Below, in pieces: positions 1 through 12,741 of a stretch of DNA of 64,000 bases. The stretch comes from Siderastrea siderea (Eukaryota > Cnidaria > Anthozoa > Scleractinia > Rhizangiidae). The stretch spans positions 53,349,533 through 53,413,532 of the forward strand of contig OZ034967.1 of NCBI GenBank assembly GCA_964030785.1, given 5' to 3'. The first letter of the stretch is position 1. Each line of letters begins with the position of its first letter. A program made the translations under genes and the position numbers. A model generated the notes under the pieces. That model was given only the letters and a program-made list of their open reading frames with translations, was not told the origin of the DNA and did no database searches.

Positions 1-734
1 GTGCTTGGTGTTTAACTGTTAGGATTACAAGTTTTTATGAAGTACTTCTAAAGCACTCAACAGTCTTGTTCATTAACCAAGAAACTTTTCTGTCAGTACT
101 AGTCGTCCTAGAGGATGTATGTGGCGGGCCTGGGGGAGTGGTTTAGGAGGTTTTCTGTATCGGGTTATACCCCTTAAGAAAAGACATTTGATCGTTACCT
201 TCTCTGCCCAGGGGTATTCTTGGGTTTTGGTCGACTGATAGGAAAACGTATCGGTTAAGTGTTTGAATAACTTAACAAATTGTGGGAAGATTCACGTGAT
301 AGACAAGCCCACATCTGCCATCTCGTAAGGAGGGTTGGGAAGAAAAGTGATATTTTAAGCTGTTTCGCTTTTTTTCACGTTCTGCGTTTCTTTTTCTTTC
401 AGGCTTGCTTATTTTGAACGCGTCAGTGTATTTTTGACACAAGAAAATCTTGTGTCACAGATCCGTCAACATTACACCATGCAGGTAATCTTATGAAATT
501 TTGGTAGTCATACGATACAGCAGAGCTCCTAGTCAACGAAGATGGCATACATTTATAGCGACTCGTGCACTCAACGTGAAGATAATAATTTAAAAAGAAA
601 GTAATGCACAAATCAAAAGCAAAAAGCAAAAACAGACTAGTCAAAACTGTATTCTGTCGACCTTGTCGTTTAAACTGTTTTTCTTTTCTTTCTTTGTTTT
701 TTGTTTGTTTGTTTGTTTGTTTATTTCTTCGCAG
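1..734. other. non-coding, probably VPS13 intron
   Basis: No exon is recognised. The stretch ends in a pyrimidine-rich tract with a (TTTG)n run at about 700-723 and an AG at 733-734, which serves as the acceptor of the first recognised VPS13 exon. It is therefore most likely the 3' part of an intron. ORFs on either strand here have low-complexity sequence and no recognisable domain. Confidence 0.6.
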
Positions 735-3700
735 GGTGTTCGCCAGGTTTACGTCCTTGTTTTGGGTCTTGATGTGCTTGGTAACCCGTATGCTTTGATT
801 CACGGTATCGGTGAAGGAGTAAAAGACTTCTTCTATGAGCCGTACCAGGTAAGGTTTTATTTTCATTATTATTAGTACTATCACTGGTATTTTTAACAGA
901 ACGATTCAAAAACGTTGTCGATGAACCCAAAAAGAAGCCTTTTGCGTTCAAAATGGCAAGCGCAGGCCAGGGTTCAAACTAAAAGGAGAGCTTTTAGCCT
1001 GAATTTGTCGGCTAACACAAATCGAGTTCTATCGCCATAAAATGTAAAGTTGTATATTTTTACGGGTCATTTCTGTTTCCTCCTGAAGTGACTGAGAAAT
1101 CGGTTAACGCTTTCCTTTTCAAAAACGCGATTTAAAAAGGAAACTGTCGACCTGACAAATACCCGCGGGCCACCTTAAGACGTCATTCAATTCGCTTTTG
1201 GTATATGTGTAAGTGTTTCATGGCTCCAGTACTTGTTCCAGCGACGTTGATTTCGCCGATCAAGGCATCTCATTTGTTTCTATTTCTACGGTGAAAAACC
1301 GCCTGCAATTGGGACTAAAGTGCCGGCTGCTATTTTAAACCCTGAATTATTCGACTTCATGTAACAATTTGGAAGAGCTAGTAAGCTGTCGATGTGGTAT
1401 TATTTGAGAAATCCATTACATATCTCAACAACGCACACGATTGGTAACGAAATAGAAGCACAGCACTGTTACAATGGATTTTCCTTGCTACGTTATTAAT
1501 TCTTCACTCAGGGTATCATTGCTGGGCCTGGTGAGTTTGCTGAAGGAGTAGCCCGGGGTGTGAAGAGCTTGCTGGGTCACGTGATAGGTAATTAACCCCG
1601 TGTGTGTCTTAAAATTTCATTTACGATATAGAATGAAACAACACTGATAACATTTTAGGTATCAAAACCGATAGTAAGAAATCTTTCTCCTCTCTCCCTC
1701 CACTTCCAACAGTATAGAAACTACTTCATTGAATAAAACTAGTAAATGACACGTTCGTTTCCTTTTATATTCGCACAAAAACAAGCGTTCCCTCGAGAGC
1801 TGTTTTCCAATGGTTTTTTTTATTAGAAATAGTCCATATGTTTTATGTTGAGTTTTGCACAGTAAAGCTAAAATACTTCTCCAAGAAATTCTGAACCCGT
1901 TTCCCACTAACTTGTCATAATTTATTTCTTCTCGACAGGGGGTACAGCCGGAGCGTTTTCTAAGATCACTGGGTCACTGGGACAGGCAGTAGCTACACTA
2001 ACATTTGATTCCAATTTTCAGATGGTAAGTAACCTTATAAAAACTGACACTAAGTTGTCTTCCAATAAATAACGACTTTCTCCTGTCCTGCCCACCAGGT
2101 GAGCTACCCATTTGTACACGCATATAAGCTTGTTAACAGAATGTTTTACCTTACTTCAGAGGAGACGTCTGCGCATGCACAGAGAACCTCATGGCATTGG
2201 CCAAGGACTGATAATGGGAGGAAAGAGTCTGTTGATGGTGAGTTGTATTGCCCGATTGTTCTTGCCTCCTTTCGCATAATTCAACCTCCCTCCATGTTTT
2301 TAATCAAATAGAAACAGCGCGGATACTGCAAAGGTTCTTCTTCAGCATGGCGTTATCCAGCGTTAGTTATTTTTCCAAACGGCATGCTTGTTTAAAACTG
2401 CAGTCTCAGTGTTGCAGCAAAATAAGAATGATTTTTGGGACTGAAACGAAGTTATTTGTGTACTTGTTTTACAAACTTGAGTTATGTTTGACTTTATTTC
2501 ATTACTTCAGGGCCTGTTCTTTGGGGTGTCTGGAGTAGTGGTCAAACCCGTGGAAGGTACGCCGCAGATTCACTTTTATAACAGGAATGTTATACCCGTT
2601 TGTCCTTGCAGCATAACACGTGGAAACATTTGCCCAGAGCTTAATAACTTTGCTACTAAGTTGACCTGCCAATTCGCAAAATGGTTTCACACTTTCGACG
2701 CATTTTCCAGCTCCTCAGTTGTTAACCCCGTGCCCTATCATGGCATGTCCATAATACTGTTGCTTTTAGTTTCGCTGAATCATGGGTGTGCTTTCGTGCG
2801 CTGAATACAAACTGTATATTGCATCATTTACTGTGACCGTAAGATGGATGGATTCTTTATAAGTGCTCAAAGTGCATACTTAGCCTTCAGCTAGTTTGCA
2901 AGGATTTCATAACATGATAGTGAGAAACTTTGTTGCTGAACTTAACTCCAGTTGATTGTAAGGGTTACACCTGCTCGGCCTAGTTGCGTCTCGCCAATGT
3001 ACAAACAGTGGACGACCAAACTCGCCTGAATAGCACCGGATTATATAATATATAGATTAAGCCAAGCCTAAAAGCGGAGCCGCCAAGGAGTAAACTGGTG
3101 TTCGTTTCTCAAAAATAGTCCTGAAACTTTTCGGTGCAAAGTATATTTCGGGGCTTTTTTTTGGCTCGTTCGCTTTCGAAAAGTGTTTCTCAAAAAGGCC
3201 GAAAGTGTTCCGAATTGTCCTCGAATATTTTGGAGATCTGTTCTGTAAAACCAAGCTCGAAAGGCCATTTTAGAGGCTGAGCACAGCTTGATAATTTGTT
3301 TTTCGGGCACCAAACTGAACACATATTTTACTCACGAGCCGTCTTGCTTGGTTTTTCAATATTTCCATACCTTGTCATTTAACTGTCAAAGCTTGTCAAA
3401 TCTCCTTGGATTATTGGCTGTTTGCTTGAATGAATTTGAAGCGGTGCTCATATACAACAAAATAAAACTTATTCTGAAGTAAATGGGTTATCTTCACCGC
3501 GTTCGGATGTTAACAAATAACATGAACTGCCACTAGTAGTCTGGTCAAATATTTATACTGGCATTTCACCGGTATTTTACTGGGATTACCCGAAAGAAAG
3601 GATTTGGGGAGCTTCCAAGCACCTGTAATAAAATTATCGAAAAACTGTCACGTGGGTTTTAGCGGCTGCGAAGAAATTCGAGCACTTTGAGGAACATACT

Positions 3701-6489
3701 GACATTACTTACCGGATAATATAAATGTAGCTTTAAACCCAAAACTGCTTCGCTTATAGTTACTTAAGTAACTTTTATATTTCGTTCTCTAACTTGAGAC
3801 CATCGAGATTGAAAACAAACAAACACCAAACATGCTTAACTCTTTGGCATAAGTTTTGCGGCTGCGAATTGCTTAAAATTCGGGCGCTTTTAGAAATGCA
3901 CAGAACTGTCGTTGGAAGCTTTTCGGATAAAATAGGTTTAAACCGACAACTGCTTCGCTTATAGTTTCTTAAATAACTCTTATATTTCGTTCTCTAACTA
4001 GAGACCATCAAGATTGTAAACAAAGAAACACCAAACACGCTTTAAATTATGGCATAAGTTTTGCGGATACGAAGTAAGCCTATATAAAGTTAGGTGCTTT
4101 GAGGAACGCACAAAACTGTTCTCGGAAGCTTTTCGGATAAAATAGCTTTTAACCGACAACTGCTTCGCTTAAAAGATTGTTTCTACTGAAAACGTCTAGG
4201 ACAAGAAAATCGACAATTGGACAAAGAGATGGACCCGACAGTCAAAATTGAAAGCAATTATTCGCCGATATCTCACTGAAGTGATGCTTGTGCTGTAGTC
4301 TTGCGACTGTGTTTTCACCTACTGTTATGAATAAACAAACACAAAATAATGGACAGAGAAATCATTTTTGAAAAAGTTTATTCGAAAACCCGTAAGTTTA
4401 TACTTAAATGCAATTCGCGTTACACTTTCAGCATCGTGGGTCCGTCCATGCGAGTGAAATCGGCTGCGCATGGCAAAGTATTCAAGACTACATCTGTCAC
4501 AAATCTGAGCGCGTTTTCTAATAATTTCTTAGAGTCAAAAGTAAATGACACATTTTTAATGACAGAGAGTAAATTTCCATTTCAAAACGTAATTTCTTTG
4601 ACCTTAATACTCAAAATCATGTACCTTAAACCCCTTAGAAACTTCACTTACTCGGTTGTGTTTCAGACCAGGGCAAGCTCTCCGCAAGATACAGTCCTTT
4701 AAAGGCAGCTTTCGTAACTTGAACTTTTCGCCTTCCACCAGTATTCTTTTGAACTTTTTTTTTTCCATTTTTAGATATTACATATTTTTTCTCAAGTTTA
4801 AAACTTCAGTGCTGTCGAACAATCGTTTTGCTAAATAAACTTAAGCTTTTTAAAGAAACCTCTTTTTCAAAAGCGACGATGGTCATGCGATTTCCCGCCA
4901 AGAAAATATGGCATTCTCCACCCCCGTCGGGTTGTCTTGGGACTCCCCTCCCCCTTCTCCAGAGTCTGTACGGACGGGCGGGCGTACGCTGGCGTCACAA
5001 CCAAAATTTCTCGGATCGATAGGTTACTAAATTTGCTTAGCAATGGTGCTCCGCTGGCGGGCTTCGCCCGGTGACGACTGCTGATCCGAATACTGCTTCT
5101 TGGCACCCGTGTAAGATTCCTTTCTCATTTTTGTGCTCCCTAGGTGCTCGTTCTGAGGGCGTGGAAGGATTCTTCAAAGGAATCGGAAAAGGTTTGCTAG
5201 GACTGCTGACTCATCCAGCTGGAGGAGTTATTGACATGGTCAGCTTTACCCTTGACGGTGTGAGAAGGTAAAGTGTACGTTGAGTGCGAGCGAAGTCACG
5301 TGACCCATACTACCTTAACACGAGAAGTTGGGACCATGAATGTTCTGGTTAAGAAAGTACTTTAGAATTAGGTATATGACCACTTTTGAGAGCAATATCT
5401 TTTCCAAAGTAAGATTTTATAGAATTTGAATCAAGAAAAAATTTAAAGAATTCTGTGGCCATTGTGTTCAAGGTTAGCCTTGTTTATTGTAACCAATAAT
5501 CACTTTACTATATGTGGATCTCAGCAAATGTACGTCAACACGGTACTCAGTCGAAACCGCCCTATTTTGTTATCAGTGAATAGCGTGGCTTTGTTTTGCA
5601 GGTCAGCTGAACTCAACGGTGAGGATATCGTATGTCGAACGAGACTTCCACGCTTTACAGCTCCTAATAAGGTAAACATAGGAAGCTATGTTTTCTTTTG
5701 ACTTTTTGTTAATGTCTTTGAAAAAAGAGAAATGGGTAATGATTGACTCGTTAAATACTCGCAAGAATTGCTGACATTTGAGTCTGATTTTTTTAAAGGT
5801 GTGAGTAATCATGCCCCAATTTTTTTTTGTAAGCTAGCTAGTTTTGCACCCTTCATGCATGCTAATTAACTATTTTTTGGTATATACCAAACCAGTGGAT
5901 TTCTTTATTCTGAGAAATGAGGGAAACCTCGCGAGCGAAATCCAGTAAACTGCCGAGAGGTGAATAGCAGTTACTATCCCGAGTTTGAGTAGCCAATCAG
6001 AGCGCGCGAAAAACACTATTCACTGGTTTGGTTTATACCAATGGATTAGAGCAGTTTTGAATTGAGTGTCGAAAGTAATGTTGTTTTTGCTTTGGTTTTG
6101 TTTTACTTCGCTCTCTGATTGGTTAAAAAAACTCGCGCCACTTTCCCAACCAATCAGAAGTAAAACCAAAACCAATCGTGACTTGCTCGCACGCGTTTTC
6201 GCGCACTTAACGCTAATTACTTTTATTTGCTTCAATTTCTGATTTGTTCATTTTGTGTTTTGTTCCTTTTGTGATTGGTTTGAGTAATTACTTTGGTTTT
6301 GGTTTTACGACACTCAAATGAAAACCGCTCTATAGATGCATTTACGCGGACATATTTTTTTCATTCACTCGATTATTTATTTATTTGTTTATTTATTTTA
6401 CAAGTAGTCATCTGATTTTAAACAAGAACGGGAAATCCAGGGTACTGATTTCATCTATTTGTCACAAAACATTCCAATATTGTTTGCGT

Positions 6490-6524
<35 letters not shown>

Positions 6525-9347
6525 TTATTTTTTTTGAAGCCCCTCAGGCCATATTCAGAACATGATGCAAAAGGAAATGGAATCTTAAAGGTGAAAATTC
6601 AATTTTCTATGTGGTCATTTTTGGTATGTACTATTTTGTTCCATAAAAGCGTAAGAGTGGAGTTAACTAGGTAGTATCGAAAAAACAAACTGCGCACGAC
6701 ATCCTTTCATATACAGATTTTTTTTTAATTTGTTGTGATGCTCCGAACTAGCCATAAAGTGTAATTCGCGACATTTAAGGTGATTGTTTGGTTCATTGAT
6801 TGATTAGGTTCTGACTTGAGTGTAATGTAAGCGACGGAGTTGTTTGTCGCTTGAGTATTTGATTGGACAACTAACAAGTGAAGTAAGGTGCAATATGTTT
6901 ACTTTATCAGAGTTTAGATCAACCTGACGATGTGTATGTTGACCACATGAGCATCACGGGTGAAGAGTCTAGTTTTGTTATTCTCCTTACCGACAGGTAA
7001 GTTCTCGATAGTTTTAAAGCTACGCAAGCGATGTTTTAACGAATTTTCGCGTCATGCAGTCACGAACAGACGACGCGACAGCTGGAAAACAAAAACAAAA
7101 ACCGAAAAAACAAACAATCAAACAAACACAACGAAACAAAACAAAACAAAAAAAGTGGCGTGAAATTTAAAGGTTTGCGACAAATTGTGGGCTTGTTACG
7201 TCACTTGTGAAAGAATAGTAACCCGAATGTTTCCTACATGTATGGTCGGGGCTTGAAGGGACGCTCTCCCGCCAAAATATCGCAGAAATTTCGCTTACCT
7301 AATTTCCATGTTGTACAGCTAAACGCCACCAAACCTACAGCTAAATTGGACAAAACGTTCTACAGAGCGAAACAGGCCTGCAGTTTGAGGATAAAGTGCA
7401 GGTTTACGAAGATGGAAAAGTTTCGTGACAGTAGGACCAGAGATCAAAATCTCTGATTGGCATTCGATCTAAGTGAGGGAACTTTGAGGTTTAGCCCTTA
7501 TTGTGTCTCTCTAGTTTTTATGTCTTTGCTTTCACGATTTTTGGCGATTTTTTGTTAAAAAAAACTTAAAGTAAGATCCTGACCATACTTGAGAAAATAC
7601 GATATATTTGCCTGGATGCTGTCCCTTTCAGAGGCACTTCATGGTTCCATATTACTTTTTTCCTGGCGACAGTTAATGTTGGCAAACAATAAAACCGACC
7701 AGTATTATTCCCATTCTTTAATACTCCATTTTCCAATGTTGTCGTTATCCATGTGCTAAAACCTGGCCAAATGGAGAGCCTTTCATTTAAATGTCAGTTT
7801 TCGTCTGCATCTATAATACATGTGAACATAGACTTTTTTTGTGAAAGTTTTTAGACTTTTCATACTGGATTTCGCTTGAAGGGGGGTTGGGGGGGGGGGG
7901 GTATTGAGGGGAGCAGGGAGAAACTGGAGTGACATAAGAAATGACACCAGAAATGTTTCACGGTGGCATGTATTTTTTTGCAGGAGGATATTCCATGTAT
8001 ACCAAAGTAAATTCTGGCTTGGTTGGAAAGTTAAGTGGAGTTGTTTGTACGAAGATATTGCCGGATTTCCCAGTCTTACAGCAAATTCTCTAGTCATAAA
8101 ACAAAAATCCAAAAAGGTAAATGTTGACTTTGTTAACGAAATTATGTGTGTATTATTATTTGAGTCTCAAAACACGAAGGCGTTTTATTTCAACGTGCTG
8201 TTATTGTTTTTTATTAGTCCCCTCAGCCGGGACTTTGTTCTTTGGATCTACAGTGTAATTTGACACCAGTTGTAAGGACTAAGAATGAGCGGGACGAAAC
8301 CGACAACGACTGACCAACCACTTTTTGTAGACTGCTAGCAGTTCCTTCCAGGATAGTTGAGAGGGCGCGCGAAATAGCTGAGAGCGCGAGCTATCAGCAG
8401 TGCGGCCAGATTGGAGCGAGGAGAAAAAAACGAGAAGAGACTGGGGGAGAGACGGGAGACTGGGGGAGGCCGGCCCCCCTCCGCACGTTTGCTCCGGGTT
8501 TCGGCTTTTTCGGACGGCTATTTCGCGCGCCATCTCGACTATCCAGAAAGGGACTGCTAGCAGGCTACACTTTTTAAAGCTTTGTAGACATTGATGGTTA
8601 CAAAGATCTAAAATATCACGTTTTGATTAATCAGAGTCTCTGAAAGGAATCGTCAAGCCTGACCTTTCAAATGAAAACTTCCGAAGTGCTAAAGTTGAAA
8701 TTTAGGACTTTTGAAGTGTTGTTGTTGTTTTTCATTTTGGGTAGTAAAGGTTTAAAACCTTTTAACTTTGGCATGACATTTTTAGCAGGATGTGGGATCA
8801 ACTGTGGAAGTTGCAGGCCAAGTATACGAGATTGTTTCCGCAGACAAGTCAGAACTTGAGGTTAGTTAGGGTTTAATCCCCACGCGTTTTATTCCCGTGT
8901 TTGCTTTTTGTTTAACACCCTCTCATAATCCGCAATAGGATAATGTAGTCTCTGAGCTCCCCCCCCCTGGACTGGGGGTCCATCGCAAGTTCCTTCCCCC
9001 CCCTTTCCCTTTCCCCTTCAGCGTACTTATGTGAGGATCTTTCATTCTACCAACAAACTGACGTTAAATTGGTAAATCAGAAGGAAAATCCCAGTCTGTT
9101 AGGTTACGTAACCACCTGCAAATAGTAATTACTGACCGAGGCCGGTGGTAATAACATTGTTGCACATAGTCAAGTTGAAAAAAAAAAGACTGAAAACAAC
9201 TGAAAAGAACAGTTTTTTATGCAGATGATTGTATTGGTATCCCATCTTTTTCGCTTTTGAAGTGTACCCTGTTTAATCCAGATTTCTCTCCTTTCTTTGC
9301 AGACTCTGAAGTCAAAGATTGACAACTATATACGTCATTACCTCTGA
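735..9347 (+). CDS. VPS13: VPS13-family bridge-like lipid transfer protein, 3' end (12 exons, 5' part outside window)
   Basis: VPS13 proteins are very long rod-shaped proteins that move bulk lipid between membranes at contact sites; this is their C-terminal part. Exons, read by eye from GT-AG junctions: 735-848, 1512-1587, 1939-2024, 2160-2237, 2511-2556, 5144-5267, 5602-5671, 6540-6590, 6911-6996, 7984-8116, 8789-8860, 9303-9347. Their phases fit throughout and give 327 codons including the final TGA. Exons 1-7 carry the glycine-rich amphipathic-helix region (ATG2_C-like) with [27 protein letters not shown] and [11 protein letters not shown]. Exons 8-12 form the PH-like end (RLPRF..., [14 protein letters not shown], final IRHYL). 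The fit to human VPS13A/C is clear from memory of the family, but A versus C is not decided. The large intron 2557-5143 holds tandem repeats, and others hold MITEs. The upstream gene body lies left of position 1. Confidence 0.9.
3650..4175. repeat. tandem repeat, about 208-bp unit, about 2.5-3 diverged copies
   Basis: The sequence CTGCTTCGCTTA recurs at about 3744, 3950 and 4160. Around each copy are matching stretches such as ATATTTCGTTCTCTAACT, GACCATC and GCATAAGTTTTGCGG. The copies have clearly diverged by substitutions and small indels. The array sits in a VPS13 intron and has no coding content. Confidence 0.75.
5879..6039. mobile_element. MITE with GGTATAWACCAAACCAGTG termini
   Basis: A GGTATATACCAAACCAGTG start and the inverse CACTGGTTTGGTTTATACC end match at 18 of 19 positions. 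The interior (ATCCAGTAAACTGC, GAGGTGAATAGCAG, AGTAGCCAATCAGAGCGCGCG) reappears at 58160-58302, so this is a dispersed family. It lies in a VPS13 intron and encodes nothing. Confidence 0.75.
6047..6332. mobile_element. TA-flanked MITE with GAGCRGTTTT termini
   Basis: The left end TAGAGCAGTTTTGAATTGAG and the right end CTCAAATGAAAACCGCTCTA are inverted and imperfect, with TA at both outer edges (TA target duplication). The interior is rich in CCAATCAG-type and TTTGGTTTTG stretches and has no ORF. It lies directly beside another MITE in the same VPS13 intron. Confidence 0.7.
6481..6530. repeat. (TTTA)n microsatellite
   Basis: About nine TTTA units followed by a T run stand immediately upstream of the acceptor of the VPS13 exon at 6540. 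They extend the polypyrimidine-like tract before that splice site. Confidence 0.85.
8326..8569. mobile_element. MITE with TGTAGMCTGCTAGCAG termini
   Basis: The two ends form a long imperfect inverted repeat of about 50 bp. Left is TGTAGACTGCTAGCAG...GGCGCGCGAAATAGC; right is the inverse, ending CTGCTAGCAGGCTACA. The G-rich middle (about 8430-8480) is purine-biased. It lies in a VPS13 intron between exons 7984-8116 and 8789-8860. Confidence 0.75.
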
Positions 9348-11860
9348 AAAAATGCCCAAAAACGTCCGGATATTAGATATAAATGGATGGAAGTATAGGC
9401 GGTCATTGGAAATTTCAGACATTTACGTGCTCGGAAGATCTTGCTTTGTTGCAATCACCCCATCATGCATTGCCACCATTTAGTATGTCATGTATGCCCA
9501 TAAATTATGTCCGGGAGATGGAAAAACCCAAAGTGGCGGATATCAGACCAATTTTACCAAATTTTTGAACGAAATACAGCTCTGGAGGTATGCATGTCCC
9601 GGTGAACCCCCCCCCCCCCCCCCCCAAAAAAAAAGCATAAAAAATCTATCATTGAGGATTGTTTTTGAGTGTGTTAAGCGATGTCGAATTTGCAAACTTG
9701 GACCCATGCTTATGGTGAAGTAGCCTATGTTGGCTCAAAATCTCCTTGAAAAGTTCTCCCAAGCTTGTTAAAAAATTTTTTAGGAATTTGCAGAAAGCTT
9801 TTGAAATATATTATATTAATGTACTAATTATTGTCAGAATTTGCCTGTTTTGAAGAGATAACAACGTGTACAGGTCAAAATACCTTTAAGGAAAAAAAAA
9901 ACAGTTAGAAACCATTGTATAAAAGTCTTCCGAAGAAAATCTTCTGAAATCTGGGCTAATCTTCAGAAGTTTTTGGAAGTCTTAGGTAATTTTAGGACAT
10001 CTCTGTTGTAATTTGCGATGGTGTAATTAAAATTTGAAGCTGCACTCTTTCAGAATTTAGTATTTTCAAACGCATAATTATCAGTCCAAACTTATACATT
10101 ACAAAGTGTCACTGAAAGTGCTGATCTGCTGCCACTTGAATGAGCTTTTCATCGACATTCCACATATTGTTTGCACGTACACCTAACTAAAAAAAACGTC
10201 GGGCAAAACGATACGACCAAACTGTTTTCCCCCTGTTCTTAGGTACCTTGCAATAGGGCATACCTAAATCTACTCCAAAACTTTCTAATTCTCAGAGGAA
10301 GGGAAGATTTTTCAATATAAATTAATGAAGCTAAGTAAAGCTTGCTTATCAGATGCGGTTCCTCTCAGAACAACATGGTGTCGCAGCACCTATATTTTTT
10401 ACTTTTACAACACGTTTTTTTCAATAAGGTGAATTCGTTAAACTTCAGTTCAAACTGCATCAACCAATTAAAAACTGTAATGTAGCTAGCGCAAGTCAAT
10501 AAATTGCAATTTTTATTCATTTATTATTTTTAAATTACCTTAGGCGCAAGGAAAATCAACAGACGGGATTTAATTTTGAGGTTGCAAGCGCGGTTGCGTT
10601 TTTAAGGGGATTTTGACTGTTTTATGTTCAATCATATCGACTGCGCTTTGCTTTCGCCGCTGTAAAGCAGTTCATATCACAGTCAAGTCGTCGTGGAATT
10701 GCAGCAAACGATTTGAAATCGCATTTATAATTGCAGCTAAAATCATATCAAGATTCTCCATTGTAAAGAGCGCTTTTAAGTTTGCACGTTATTGAAAAGA
10801 GCAATTAAATCCATCGCATCTTTTGAAGTGGCAGTAATTCTAGCTTTTGTTTAAGAAAAAGGAATGTTGTTAATTCTATTCAGTCCTTAATGGCAGGTCG
10901 ATTAAGGCAACGCTGCAACTGATTTTTTTTAAAGTAATGGAAACGATGGGTGCTTATGGTGAAGTGCTGATGAATAGACGTCAGTCCAATAAATTCCCTT
11001 TTGAATAAACGAAATGCAACCAAAGATACAGAAAACTAATCGCCAATGTTGTCAATTGGCAATGATTTATTTCGCACTTCTAGTTTTTGTTTAATTATAA
11101 CGTTATTCAGTTCTTAATGGTCGGTCTGTTAATGTAACACCATAGCTGACTTTTTTAATAATTGAAAACGATAAGTGTTTAGAGTGAAGTGCTAATGAAT
11201 ATAGGTCAGTTCAAAGAAATGCTACTTGAATTAAGGGAATGCAACCACATATACATCAAGTAAAGAAGAAACCTTTGATCTGAATTCACGACAGCTTCAC
11301 AGCTTCTTTTCAAGCTCTCTTAAATTTGGTAAGTAGTCCGTGGACTGTATTCTCATCGTACCTGGCGACTTTTGTATTTTTCGTTCAATTTTGTACCACT
11401 TTTTATACTTCTAACAAGCAAACCAAGTTGGTGGGCTGTTTTATTTTATCTCTAGATCTTTTCAGGTTTCTTGTAGGCCGGTCTCGGAAGCCGGCAAAAT
11501 TGGGAATACATTCGTCCACTGTTAAAGCGATTTAAATTTTCAAATGGCCTTTCAGTGTCAAACCTGGAGACTTTTTCAAGGTCTTTCTTAAAGTGTAGTC
11601 ATTCAAATGAAATCTACTGGGCAGTACACGTAGTTTCCTTTGTTTCTGTTTGTTACGCTATGTATGAAGTTCTGATTTATGACCAAAACGAAAGGTAATG
11701 ACGAGTTAACGTTCCTGTGATACTTTTTATTATGATACCAACATGGGTTTAACTTTAAAGAGCGTTGCTGTATTCTGGAAGTGTGAAAACTACTGAGAAA
11801 TACTTCCCTGCTTTCGTGTCCGTTGTTAGGGAAACGATAAAATGTTTGACTTTGGGATTT
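9348..11860. other. gene-poor region after VPS13, with a tandem duplication
   Basis: This begins as the VPS13 3' untranslated region, but the polyadenylation point is not certain. A poly-C run stands at about 9608-9625. At 10836-11265 a diverged direct duplication of about 241 bp is seen: TTCTAG(C/T)TTTTGTTTAA, CAGT(C/T)CTTAATGG and GTGAAGTGCT(G/A)ATGAATA each recur once at that distance. No gene is recognised. Confidence 0.6.
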
Positions 11861-12510
11861 TTAAGGTGATTCCATTCAATTGCATTGCGCATCCTTTCTG
11901 CGCATCATTTCTTGCGTGTTTAGCGCGTGCACGAGCGCACGCACCTTCGGAACTTGATAGGTTTTCTGTGAAAACTGAGCTGTTTAGAGAGGTAAATTGT
12001 CGTTTTCTCCAAAACGAACTCGGTGACCCCACTTTTTTATTATATTTATTTGAGGAAAATACGACTTTACGTGATATATCCAAATTTGAAGAATTTTTCA
12101 TTATTCAATTTTCAAATATTCGGATTATATTACTATTACAATCTGATTTTAGTCGTTTTATTCGAAGCGTGCTAACGCCGATTTGCCTATTATTTCATTA
12201 CTGTCATTTCTACAGCAACTTTAACGTGTTTTACAATAACATTGTTTTGCTATCACAAGAATAAGGCTTATAATTCATAGCTAGTAACATCTTTGTTAAA
12301 GTAATGGGTATCTCTGGCACAAGGATGGGTTTTTGATATTGCTGTCGAAAGCTAGCAAAGTACCTAGATACTTCAGCGCTGTAGCGTGAAATCAGGCACG
12401 GTGACCCCCTCTTCTAATTTCATTTTTTCGATGTACTAGGTGTAATTAATGACAGTGCAAAGTTTCAACAAATTCTCATTACAACTTCTTCTTCGATGGA
12501 ATCACCTTAA
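11861..12510. mobile_element. TTAA-flanked inverted-repeat element (650 bp)
   Basis: TTAAGGTGATTCCAT at the left is mirrored by ATGGAATCACCTTAA at the right, giving a perfect 15-bp inverted repeat including TTAA on both edges. TTAA duplications are typical of piggyBac and Kolobok transposons. No transposase is present, so it is probably non-autonomous. A 140-codon ORF that overlaps it on the plus strand has no recognisable domain. Confidence 0.7.
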
Positions 12511-12741
12511 ATTTTGATTTTGATTGCTCCTAGAATTACAAAGCGCCTTTTCATTATGTTTTCAAATCCTTGAACAACAAATCCTGAGAACTTTAGTACG
12601 TGACTCAATAATAATTCTTGTGATTCACCAAGCAACAAGAAAACCTTCGTCTTAAGTCTTCCTAACCACACAAAAAAAAAGAAAGTAAGAAAGGAAAGAA
12701 ATCGAAAGAACACTTCTTTACCTATGTTAATCTTATGGGAT

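Noticed and set aside
423..884. 153-codon minus-strand ORF
   Set aside because: Antisense to a VPS13 exon and an intronic (TTTG)n tract; Lys/Asn/Thr-rich low complexity.
6543..6548. Alternative acceptor CTCAG at 6543-6547 for the VPS13 exon
   Set aside because: It would shift the frame; the AG at 6538-6539 keeps the family-typical RPY segment and phase.
11842..12264. 140-codon plus-strand ORF
   Set aside because: It overlaps the left end of a TTAA element, shows no domain and has composition like the surrounding non-coding DNA.
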